Of a stretch of 8,155 nucleotides of DNA, positions 1 to 5,346 are shown in pieces. Within the stretch, counting starts at the first letter, position 1; each line of letters opens with the position of its first letter. A program made the position numbers and the translations under genes. The DNA is from Deltaproteobacteria bacterium (GTDB taxonomy: Bacteria > Desulfobacterota > Desulfobacteria > Desulfobacterales > SURF-7). Where the stretch lies: assembly GCA_019307665.1 (NCBI GenBank), contig JAFDJC010000139.1, positions 1 through 8,155 of the forward strand, read 5' to 3'. The notes beneath the pieces were generated by a model. The model was not told where the DNA came from and ran no database searches. It was given only the letters and a program-made list of their open reading frames with translations.

Positions 1-396
1 ATTGTTGGAAAACCTATTGCCAACATGATGCTTCAAAAGGGACCTGGTGCAAATTCAACTGTTACTATCGTTCATACCCGCACCAAAGACCTTGAAGGGC
101 ATTGTAAAAGAGCTGACATCCTTATTGTTGCTGCAGGAGTACCCGGGCTTGTAAAACCGGAATGGATTAAACCCGGCGCATGTGTAATCGATGTTGGTGT
201 AAATCGTATCGGTGAAAAACCGAGCAAAAAAGATCCCAGTAAGATGGTGGCAAAATTGTCCGGTGATGTTGATTTTGAAGCCGCAAAGGAAATTGCAGGA
301 AGTATCACGCCTGTACCCGGTGGTGTTGGACCCATGACAATTACAATGCTGATGAAGAATACACTCAAAGCCCTTAAATTCAAGCTGGGCATTTAA
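1..396 (+). CDS. folD: FolD, bifunctional methylenetetrahydrofolate dehydrogenase / methenyltetrahydrofolate cyclohydrolase (5' end missing)
   Basis: This is the C-terminal 131 residues of FolD, which interconverts 5,10-methylene-, methenyl- and 10-formyl-tetrahydrofolate in the cytoplasm using NAD(P). The reading frame is open from base 1, so the gene begins outside the window; the first in-frame ATG (25) is internal. What is visible is mostly the Rossmann domain. The window opens on the nucleotide-binding signature IVGKPIANMML, followed by VHTRTKDL, the strand ADILIVAAGVPGLVKPEW, the family motif VIDVGVNR, then GDVDF and the near-invariant ITPVPGGVGPMTITMLMKNT close to the C-terminus. The catalytic Lys/Tyr of the N-terminal domain lies outside the window. 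The family is usually about 280-300 residues, so just under half is seen. About 15 residues between VGVNR and GDVDF (GEKPSKKDPSKMVAK) form a slightly long loop. The gene ends in TAA and is followed 40 bases later by an intrinsic terminator, so it closes its transcription unit. Confidence 0.97.
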   Translation: MVGKPIANMMLQKGPGANSTVTIVHTRTKDLEGHCKRADILIVAAGVPGLVKPEWIKPGACVIDVGVNRIGEKPSKKDPSKMVAKLSGDVDFEAAKEIAGSITPVPGGVGPMTITMLMKNTLKALKFKLGI

Positions 397-435
397 GTTG
401 TAATACACATCTTCAATATAAAAGTATGTTTAATA

Positions 436-475
436 AAGGGGGAGGGGCATTTCATGCGCTCCCCCTTGTTTTTTG
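436..475 (+). terminator. Rho-independent terminator downstream of folD
   Basis: A perfect 9-bp stem AAGGGGGAG (436-444) / CTCCCCCTT (459-467) encloses a smaller GCAT/ATGC hairpin (447-450 / 454-457, loop TTC). The stem is followed directly by GTTTTTTG (468-475). The GC-rich stem plus T-run on the plus strand fits termination of the folD transcript. Confidence 0.9.
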
Positions 476-484
476 TGCGCCTGA

Positions 485-751
485 CCCTCTCGGTGCACTA
501 ATCAACCGTCAAAAACCCTGTTTCCGACATTTGAGCGGGCGTATTCGTATGATGTGAGGGGCAGAAAGACCTCCGAGACAGATACCGACGATACAGAATC
601 GTATGAAACCCTATTCAAATACGACCAGACCGGCAATCTGATTGGCTATGATGACGGCACTACAACTGAGAATAAAATTGACAGCGCATGTACGATAAGA
701 GCCGATTATGTAATGCTGCAATTTAGCATGACAGGCAGGGTATTAAGATAG
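485..751 (+). pseudogene. Orphan RHS/YD-repeat protein fragment
   Basis: This frame is open from 485 (after an in-frame TGA at 482) to a TAG at 749-751. It encodes two tandem YD-type repeat units: FERAYSYDVRGRKTSETD (about 530-583) and LFKYDQTGNLIGYDDGTTT (about 611-667). The Y-x-Y-D-x-x-G-R-x-T-S-E-T and Y-D-x-x-G-N-L-x-G-Y-D-D-G-T patterns are diagnostic of RHS/YD-repeat proteins, large secreted or surface shells that often carry C-terminal toxins. Only about 45 residues match. The expected next repeat is missing, and the sequence after GTTTENK no longer looks like RHS. The only nearby start is a GTG at 554, which falls inside the first repeat and lacks a good Shine-Dalgarno. I therefore read it as a decayed or recombination-derived internal scrap of a protein normally over 1,000 residues, not a working 65-residue gene. 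It lies between the folD terminator and the convergent hicBA pair, ending 14 bases from the hicA stop. Confidence 0.75.
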
Positions 752-765
752 ACAGGCGGCTTTCC

Positions 766-996
766 TTATTTCTTTAGATATTCGTTAAACCCCTCGTCAG
801 AAATTTCCGCTTGCTTTAAAATGGTTTTGAGCGTCCAGCAGTCTATCTCTTTGTGGTCAGGAATGATGAGGGTGCTTCCGGTCTTGTAATTTTTTATTTT
901 AATATGGCTTCCCCGCTGAGAAACCTTCTCATATCCAAGTTTTTTAAAAATATTTACCAGCTTCCGTCCGGATACCAGAACGGGCTTGGGGCTCAT
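766..996 (-). CDS. hicA: HicA-family toxin (mRNA interferase)
   Basis: This 76-residue protein of the HicA/YcfA-like family has a small dsRBD-like fold that cleaves mRNA independently of the ribosome when not held by HicB. Visible hallmarks are the N-terminal SGRKLVNIFKKLGYE helix, the catalytic-histidine motif QRGSHIKI (His31), the strand STLIIPDHKEI (residues 41-51), and the closing helix TLKTILKQAEIS (55-66), which corresponds to the family's GTL-x-x-IL-x-Q-A-G-I-S. Length and motif order match intact family members, and the putative catalytic His is present, so it should be an active toxin unless neutralised. The ATG at 996 overlaps the hicB stop in an ATGA arrangement (996-993), implying translational coupling with the antitoxin as upstream partner. 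The stop is TAA at 768-766. No convincing intrinsic terminator is visible downstream on the minus strand. The function is assigned from family knowledge. Confidence 0.9.
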   Translation of the reverse strand: MSPKPVLVSGRKLVNIFKKLGYEKVSQRGSHIKIKNYKTGSTLIIPDHKEIDCWTLKTILKQAEISDEGFNEYLKK

Positions 997-1199
997 AGAG
1001 CCAACTCGCGGACTTTATATTTATCTGGGGGCAGCATGATATCCTGGGGATCTGCTTCAAGATAAAGCTCAATCGCTTCTTTAAGATTTTTTATCGCTTC
1101 TTCTTCTGTTCGGCCCTGGGTAACACAGCCCTTTAATGCCGGGCAATAGGCCACAATATAGTTGTCCGTCCCTTGTTCTAAAACGATTTTAAGCTTCAT
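993..1199 (-). CDS. hicB: HicB-family antitoxin, short form
   Basis: This 68-residue protein has the partial RNase H-like fold of the HicB/UPF0150 family, which binds and inactivates HicA. The sequence shows the family pattern: a first strand MKLKIVLEQG, then NYIVAYCPALKGCVTQGRT (residues 13-31, matching Y-x-A-x-C-P-x-L-x-G-C-x-T-x-G-x-T), then a helix EEEAIKNLKEAIELYLEA (32-49). It stops soon after, at about half the length of HicB proteins such as that of E. coli, so the C-terminal helix-turn-helix or ribbon-helix-helix DNA-binding domain is absent. The start ATG at 1199 has a good Shine-Dalgarno (AGGAG, 1210-1206, six bases away on the minus strand). The order hicB then hicA is the reverse of E. 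coli hicA-hicB but common for short HicB pairs. The last four bases overlap hicA. Confidence 0.9.
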   Translation of the reverse strand: MKLKIVLEQGTDNYIVAYCPALKGCVTQGRTEEEAIKNLKEAIELYLEADPQDIMLPPDKYKVRELAL

Positions 1200-1214
1200 T
1201 ACTTTCTCCTGTTG

Positions 1215-1247
1215 TTTATATTTTATACTGTATGGTCAAAATATAAA
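1215..1247. promoter_or_regulatory. Inverted repeat over the hicBA promoter, operator candidate
   Basis: Perfect 10-bp arms TTTATATTTT (1215-1224) and AAAATATAAA (1238-1247) are separated by 13 bases. They flank the predicted -10 of hicBA. Toxin-antitoxin operons are commonly autorepressed at such dyads, but the arms are purely A/T and the local HicB lacks an obvious DNA-binding domain, so the role is inference. Confidence 0.4.
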
Positions 1248-1252
1248 TTCAA
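1222..1252 (-). promoter_or_regulatory. Candidate promoter of hicBA
   Basis: Reading the minus strand, TTGAAT (1252-1247) and TATAAA (1227-1222) lie upstream of hicB with a 19-base gap, which is longer than ideal. An alternative -10, CAGTAT (1230-1225), gives a 16-base gap. The 5' leader would be about 15-20 bases and contains the hicB ribosome-binding site. The exact hexamers are uncertain. Confidence 0.4.
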
Positions 1253-1298
1253 GGGGTTTTCTTTTTAAGTCATAATTTTTATAAAAATTTAATCTGTT

Positions 1299-1347
1299 TT
1301 TACAACAACTATATATTTTTAATAAAATCATATCAAGTTTACAACAA
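1299..1347 (+). repeat. Direct repeat TTTACAACAA, two exact copies
   Basis: TTTACAACAA occurs at 1299-1308 and 1338-1347, 39 bases apart. A 9/10 match, TTGACAACAA, sits at 1488-1497 and includes the -35 hexamer of the M23 promoter. The second copy is also the centre of a small dyad, AAGTTT (1335-1340) / AAACTT (1346-1351). The repeats could be regulator sites or chance similarity in AT-rich DNA. Confidence 0.4.
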
Positions 1348-1370
1348 ACTTTTAAGAATTATGGTAGAAA

Positions 1371-1466
1371 TATTGGTAGGGTGGCGGAGCCGGCCCATGC
1401 CACTACATCAGGTGGATCAATATTCCCTATGAAAATGTTCGGATCAACAGCCAATGGGTACCCTAT
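1371..1466. repeat. Compact GC-rich hairpin element of unknown type
   Basis: This block stands out from the AT-rich DNA on both sides. It begins with a stem GTAG-GG-TGGC (1376-1385) / GCCACTAC (1399-1406). The stem is eight base pairs with a two-G bulge, and its 13-base loop contains GCCGGC. A GGATCAA direct repeat (1413-1419 and 1440-1446) and the palindrome GGGTACCC (1456-1463) follow. Several frames on both strands stay open across it, as expected of a short structured element. I infer a small dispersed or REP-like repeat or the scar of a lost element; copy number elsewhere in the genome cannot be seen here. Confidence 0.35.
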
Positions 1467-1487
1467 TAAAAAAAATAAGCGCTTTTC

Positions 1488-1517
1488 TTGACAACAAATC
1501 ATTTTTTATGATATAGT
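1488..1517 (+). promoter_or_regulatory. Sigma70-type promoter of the M23 peptidase gene
   Basis: A perfect -35 TTGACA (1488-1493) and a near-consensus -10 TATAGT (1512-1517) are 18 bases apart. The expected start of transcription is near 1524, giving a leader of about 80 bases before the ATG at 1606. It may also drive secA, since no terminator is visible between the two genes. Confidence 0.75.
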
Positions 1518-1526
1518 ATGCTAAAT

Positions 1527-1538
1527 CTTTGGCCAAAG
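1527..1538. promoter_or_regulatory. Perfect 12-bp palindrome just downstream of the M23 promoter
   Basis: CTTTGGCCAAAG is fully self-complementary and lies at about +3 to +14 relative to the predicted transcription start, a position where a bound repressor would block transcription. No cognate regulator is recognisable. Further down the leader a small hairpin, GCCTG-ACC-CAGGC (1568-1580), is present. Confidence 0.35.
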
Positions 1539-1605
1539 TTGCCATCACTTCAGTAATTTATTAGTCTGCCTGACCCAGGCTTGATACACCGAAAAAGTTA
1601 TTCAT

Positions 1606-2532
1606 ATGAATAAAGTATTTACTTTTTTTATTGCGAGCAATACCGGTTCTCGCATAAGAAAGTTTACAATCTCCGGTTTTTTTCTTTTTTTTCTTATAGC
1701 CACTATAGGCACCTGTTTAATATACTCCGGCTTCGTCGTGAAGGACTATTACAAATTAAAACAGAAGCAAGTTGATTCAGATACTTTGCAAAAGAAGGTT
1801 ATAAACCAGCAAAATGAAATTGTAGATCAGAGAGAACAGATCAGACTGTTTGCAGACGAAATAAACAACTTCAAATCTCAACTTGTTGCTTTAAATACTT
1901 TTGAAAATAAAATTAGAATGATCGCAAATATTGAGAATAACAGTGGTCGAAGCAATGTTTTTGGTATAGGCGGCACAATTCCTGAAAATCTGGATGCAAA
2001 TTTTAAAATTTCAAATAGCCATAGCAGTCTTATGCGCGAGATGCATGAACAGATAGATCAGCTTACGATTTTCACTGAAAGTCAGGGAAAAGGATTTGAA
2101 TCGCTTTTTGACTCCCTTGATAAAAAAAAGAATATCCTTGCATCAACACCCGCTATATGGCCAACCACAGGTTGGGTTACCTCAACTTTCGGATACCGAA
2201 AATCACCTTTTACCGGTCTCCGTGAATTTCATAAAGGGCTTGATATTTCGACTCGAATCGGCACACCCATAATTGCTCCTGCAGATGGAACAATTACTTT
2301 TTGTGGGAAAAGAGGGTATATGGGAAAAGCCATTATAATTGACCATGGCCATGGCATGGTGACGCGTTTCGGTCATGTTTCTAAATTCCTGAAAAAACAG
2401 GGAGAAGCTGTTAAGAGAGGTGATACGATCGCACAGGTTGGAAATACAGGCCGCAGCACCGGTCCCCATCTCCATTACGATATCCGCCTTAACGGAATTT
2501 CTGTTAATCCAGAAAAATACATCCTTAACTGA
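1606..2532 (+). CDS. Membrane-anchored M23 family metallopeptidase (murein endopeptidase-like)
   Basis: This 308-residue envelope protein is likely to cut peptidoglycan cross-bridges or regulate other hydrolases. A short basic N-terminus (residues 1-20) precedes one hydrophobic segment (about 23-46), acting as an inner-membrane anchor with the rest in the periplasm. Residues 48-100, rich in K/Q/E with heptad-like spacing, form a probable coiled coil. A linker leads to the C-terminal M23/LytM domain (about 188-305). The zinc-site motifs are intact: HxxxD at His209-Asp213 (FHKGLDIS), His257 in RFGHVS, and HxH at His288/His290 (TGPHLHYD). It should therefore be catalytically competent, unlike degenerate EnvC-type activators. 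The ATG at 1606 has only a weak purine-rich site (GAAAAAG, 1591-1597), but it is the start that gives a proper membrane anchor. The gene ends in tandem in-frame stops TGA-TAG. secA follows after 122 bases with no evident terminator, so co-transcription is plausible. The precise substrate cannot be told from sequence. Confidence 0.92.
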   Translation: MNKVFTFFIASNTGSRIRKFTISGFFLFFLIATIGTCLIYSGFVVKDYYKLKQKQVDSDTLQKKVINQQNEIVDQREQIRLFADEINNFKSQLVALNTFENKIRMIANIENNSGRSNVFGIGGTIPENLDANFKISNSHSSLMREMHEQIDQLTIFTESQGKGFESLFDSLDKKKNILASTPAIWPTTGWVTSTFGYRKSPFTGLREFHKGLDISTRIGTPIIAPADGTITFCGKRGYMGKAIIIDHGHGMVTRFGHVSKFLKKQGEAVKRGDTIAQVGNTGRSTGPHLHYDIRLNGISVNPEKYILN

Positions 2533-2638
2533 TAGATTTAATTCCACATTATCCGGTTTTTACAAACACTTTCAAATTTGTTATTTGTTATTCGGACAGA
2601 CTGTGTTAATGATTCAATCCGTTTTAACAACCTGTACC

Positions 2639-2644
2639 GGAGGA
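2639..2644 (+). promoter_or_regulatory. Ribosome-binding site of secA, possibly masked
   Basis: GGAGGA (2639-2644) lies ten bases before the secA ATG (2655). Its first three bases belong to ACCGGA (2636-2641), which is exactly complementary to TCCGGT at 2552-2557 near the start of the leader. A long-range helix could thus partly cover the Shine-Dalgarno. Six base pairs across 78 bases is weak evidence. Confidence 0.6.
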
Positions 2645-2654
2645 CAATACATAT

Positions 2655-5180
2655 ATGTTTTTTAACCTGTTAACCAAAATATTCGGCAGTAAAAACGATC
2701 GTGTTCTTAAGAATTACTGGCCGATTGTAGAAGAAATAAATGCCAAAGAAGATACTGTTAAGTCTTTAAGCGACACAGAGCTTCAAGGGCAAACCGCCAT
2801 ATTCAGGAAACGTATTGATAACGGTGAGTCTCTTGATAGCATTCTTCCGGATGCCTTTGCTGTTGTCAGGGAAGTTTCTTTCCGGGTTCTGGAAATGCGG
2901 CATTTTAATGTTCAGCTCATTGGTGGTATCGCACTTCATAATGGCAGAATAGCTGAAATGAAAACCGGTGAAGGAAAGACACTCGTTGCAACTCTCCCGG
3001 CCTATCTAAATGCGTTGCCCAAGGGGAAAAGTGTTCATATTATTACAGTAAACGACTACCTGGCGCAAAGAGACGCGGATTGGATGGGAAAAATATTTAA
3101 GTTTCTCGGACTCGAGATCGGAACTATCCTGCATGGGATGGATGATACTGAAAGAAAAAAAGCCTATAACGCAGATATAATTTATGGGACCAACAATGAG
3201 TTTGGATTTGATTATCTCAGAGATAATATGAAGTTCGAAAAAGAGTCGATTGTTCAGGGTGAGCTTGATTTTGCAATCGTCGACGAAGTCGACAGTATAT
3301 TGATAGATGAGGCCCGCACGCCTTTAATTATTTCAGGGCCGGCTGAAAAATCGACAAGCCTTTACAGCCAGGTTGACGGTATCATACCTGGGCTTCAACT
3401 GGATACGGATTATACAATTGATGAAAAAGCAAAAACAGCTGTTTTAACGGAAGCGGGTGTTGCAAAAGCCGAGAATAAGCTGAAAATAGACAATATCTAT
3501 GATCCGAAACATATCGAACTTCTGCATCATGTAAACCAGGCATTAAGAGCCCATACATTGTTTAAGCGGGATGTAGATTATATTGTAAAAAATGGCGAGG
3601 TGATAATTGTCGACGAGTTTACAGGACGTTTGATGCCGGGAAGGCGCTATAGCGAAGGCCTGCATCAGGCCCTGGAGGCCAGGGAAAATGTAAAAATAGA
3701 AAATGAAAATCAGACGCTTGCCACTATCACCTTTCAGAATTTTTTCAGAATGTATGACAAATTATCCGGCATGACCGGTACTGCAGACACAGAAGCGCCG
3801 GAATTTAAAAAGATATATGAGCTTGATGTGCTGGTTGTCCCAACAAACGAATCGATGGTCAGAAAAGATTTTCCCGATGTCATCTATAAAACAAAAAAAG
3901 AAAAATACGATGCAGCCCTGAATGAAATAGTGGAGCTGCATAAAAAGGGCCAGCCTGTTCTGGTTGGCACCGTCTCAATAGATGTGTCCGAAGATTTTAG
4001 CAAAAAGCTAAAAAAAAGAGGTGTCAAACATGAAGTTTTAAATGCTAAAAATCACAGCAAGGAAGCAGAGATTGTTTCCATGGCCGGACAAAAAGGAGCG
4101 ATCACTATTTCGACCAATATGGCAGGACGTGGAACCGACATCGTGCTTGGTGAAGGTGTTGTCGAGCGTGGAGGACTTCATATACTTGGAACCGAAAGAC
4201 ATGAAAGTAGACGAATCGATAATCAATTGAGAGGCCGTGCCGGAAGGCAGGGTGATCCGGGTTCTTCGCGTTTCTACCTCTCACTGGAAGATGATCTTTT
4301 AAGAATTTTTGGCGGTGAACGTATCACAGGAATTATGGAAAAACTGGGAATGGAAGAAGGCGAACCCATCCAGCACAACATGATCAGCAAGGCCATCGAA
4401 AATGCCCAAAGAAAGGTGGAAGGCCACAATTTTGATATAAGAAAACAACTGCTTGAATATGATGATGTAATGAATCAGCAGCGTGAAGTCATATATGAGC
4501 AGCGCAGGGAAGCGTTAAGAGGCGATGATTTAAAACCTGTAATCGAAGATATAATCGGCGAATTGTCAGAAGGGATCGCATATTCATTTGCAGACGATAA
4601 AATGCTTGCAGAGGAATGGAATCTTTCAGGAATACGAGATGCTGTATTTAAACAGTTTAATCTACATCTCAACTTTGAAAGCGACACTCTTGACGGACTT
4701 AATTCTGAAGGCCTTGCTCAATTCATAATTGATACCAGCTCATCGGCTTACAATGAAAAGGAAAGCCATCTCGGTCAAGAAGAAATGAGAAGAATAGAAC
4801 GTTTTGTCATGCTTCAGACAGTTGACAATCTGTGGAAAGATCACCTCCTGTCCATGGATCATTTAAAAGAAGGCATAGGCCTCAGGGGTTATGCGCAGGA
4901 AAACCCTCTTATTGTCTATAAAAGAGAAGGTTTTGAAATGTTTCAGGGTATGATTTCAAGAGTTAAGGAAGAGACGCTGAACATTCTCTTTAGAATTCAG
5001 ATCATGACACCTGAAAAATTGGATGAAATGAACAAACCTGAAGATAAGAACCTTGTATTTTCACACGGTGATAGCGGTGATAAAAAAAAACCAGCCAAAA
5101 GGGAAGGTGATAAAATAGGTCGGAATTCACCATGCCCCTGCGGCAGTGGAAAAAAATATAAAAAATGTTGTGGAAGATGA
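2655..5180 (+). CDS. secA: SecA preprotein translocase ATPase
   Basis: This 841-residue ATPase motor drives unfolded preproteins through the SecYEG channel, working in the cytoplasm and at the inner membrane. NBD1 carries Walker A KTGEGKT (103-109), TVNDYLAQRDADWM (131-144), YGTNNEFGFDYLRDN (177-191) and Walker B VDEVDSILIDEARTPLI (209-225). The preprotein cross-linking domain occupies roughly 225-370. NBD2 follows with GTVSI (438-442), TNMAGRGTDI (487-496) and the arginine-finger segment QLRGRAGRQGDPGSSRFY (524-541). The helical scaffold, wing and two-helix finger regions fill about 575-790, including QLLEYDDVMNQQR and DNLWKDHLLSMDHLKEGIGLRGYAQ. A charged linker leads to the zinc-binding SEC-C tail with Cys827, Cys829, Cys838 and Cys839, the site that contacts SecB and lipids. 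It is complete, slightly shorter than the 901-residue E. coli protein, with no missing key residue. The ATG at 2655 has a GGAGGA site. No SecM-type arrest peptide is visible upstream. Confidence 0.98.
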   Translation: MFFNLLTKIFGSKNDRVLKNYWPIVEEINAKEDTVKSLSDTELQGQTAIFRKRIDNGESLDSILPDAFAVVREVSFRVLEMRHFNVQLIGGIALHNGRIAEMKTGEGKTLVATLPAYLNALPKGKSVHIITVNDYLAQRDADWMGKIFKFLGLEIGTILHGMDDTERKKAYNADIIYGTNNEFGFDYLRDNMKFEKESIVQGELDFAIVDEVDSILIDEARTPLIISGPAEKSTSLYSQVDGIIPGLQLDTDYTIDEKAKTAVLTEAGVAKAENKLKIDNIYDPKHIELLHHVNQALRAHTLFKRDVDYIVKNGEVIIVDEFTGRLMPGRRYSEGLHQALEARENVKIENENQTLATITFQNFFRMYDKLSGMTGTADTEAPEFKKIYELDVLVVPTNESMVRKDFPDVIYKTKKEKYDAALNEIVELHKKGQPVLVGTVSIDVSEDFSKKLKKRGVKHEVLNAKNHSKEAEIVSMAGQKGAITISTNMAGRGTDIVLGEGVVERGGLHILGTERHESRRIDNQLRGRAGRQGDPGSSRFYLSLEDDLLRIFGGERITGIMEKLGMEEGEPIQHNMISKAIENAQRKVEGHNFDIRKQLLEYDDVMNQQREVIYEQRREALRGDDLKPVIEDIIGELSEGIAYSFADDKMLAEEWNLSGIRDAVFKQFNLHLNFESDTLDGLNSEGLAQFIIDTSSSAYNEKESHLGQEEMRRIERFVMLQTVDNLWKDHLLSMDHLKEGIGLRGYAQENPLIVYKREGFEMFQGMISRVKEETLNILFRIQIMTPEKLDEMNKPEDKNLVFSHGDSGDKKKPAKREGDKIGRNSPCPCGSGKKYKKCCGR

Positions 5181-5211
5181 CAATATTTAGAATTCCATCT
5201 TGATTTTTTTT
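5174..5211 (+). terminator. Weak candidate intrinsic terminator of secA
   Basis: AAGATG (5174-5179, overlapping the secA stop) can pair with CATCTT (5196-5201), with eight T's following at 5204-5211. The stem is only six base pairs with a 16-base loop and few G-C pairs, so termination would be inefficient. Confidence 0.35.
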
Positions 5212-5228
5212 CATTCAAACCTTACAAT
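5200..5228 (+). promoter_or_regulatory. Candidate promoter of the clpS-clpA-aat operon
   Basis: TTGATT (5200-5205) and TACAAT (5223-5228, five of six matches to TATAAT) have the ideal 17-base spacing. Transcription would start near 5235, leaving a leader of about 110 bases before clpS. The -35 overlaps the possible secA terminator. Confidence 0.5.
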
Positions 5229-5249
5229 TTATATCAAGACAGTTTGAAT
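5213..5249. promoter_or_regulatory. Inverted repeat around the clpS promoter
   Basis: Perfect 8-bp arms ATTCAAAC (5213-5220) and GTTTGAAT (5242-5249) are separated by 21 bases and bracket the predicted -10 and transcription start. No T-run follows, so it is not a terminator; an operator is possible but unproven. Confidence 0.3.
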
Positions 5250-5346
5250 TTGAGAAATATATATATCGGAAGCCATTCCAGCATTTAATCTGATTGATTT
5301 CAGTTACTTCCATCGATAATTCGTATTGCCGGAATGCAGGTTGTTC

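Larger units (their letters stand above)
1200..1605. other. Gene-free divergent intergenic region between hicB and the M23 peptidase
   Basis: These 406 bases separate the divergently transcribed hicBA and the M23 peptidase gene. From the hicB side they hold the hicBA promoter and dyad, a very AT-rich stretch (about 1255-1360) with the direct repeat TTTACAACAA, a sharply GC-richer hairpin element (about 1371-1466), then the sigma70-like promoter of the M23 gene and its roughly 80-base leader. No convincing gene is present. Short open frames on both strands across 1359-1502 lack ribosome-binding sites and recognisable homology. Confidence 0.7.

Noticed and set aside
554..751. A complete 65-residue gene starting at GTG 554
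   Set aside because: The YD-repeat homology begins upstream of this GTG (about 530) and the GTG falls inside a repeat unit. There is no good ribosome-binding site, so it is better read as part of an RHS remnant.
730..757. Direct repeat GACAGGC at 730-736 and 751-757
   Set aside because: Only seven bases and two copies with no associated structure; too short to support a target-site duplication or a recombination site.
853..1065. Plus-strand reading frame across hicA/hicB
   Set aside because: It is antisense to two well-supported overlapping toxin-antitoxin genes and shows no family signature.
1359..1502. A 47-codon minus-strand reading frame with an ATG at 1502
   Set aside because: It has no Shine-Dalgarno, overlaps the strong M23 promoter, contains the hairpin element and shows no recognisable family.
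5213..5249. Inverted repeat downstream of secA as its terminator
   Set aside because: The 21-base loop and lack of a following T-run do not fit an intrinsic terminator; the AAGATG/CATCTT stem with T8 is the better, though weak, candidate.
5326..5346. TTG start for clpS seven codons upstream of the chosen ATG
   Set aside because: There is no Shine-Dalgarno at proper distance and the extra residues exceed the usual ClpS length. ATG 5347 has an AGG six bases upstream.
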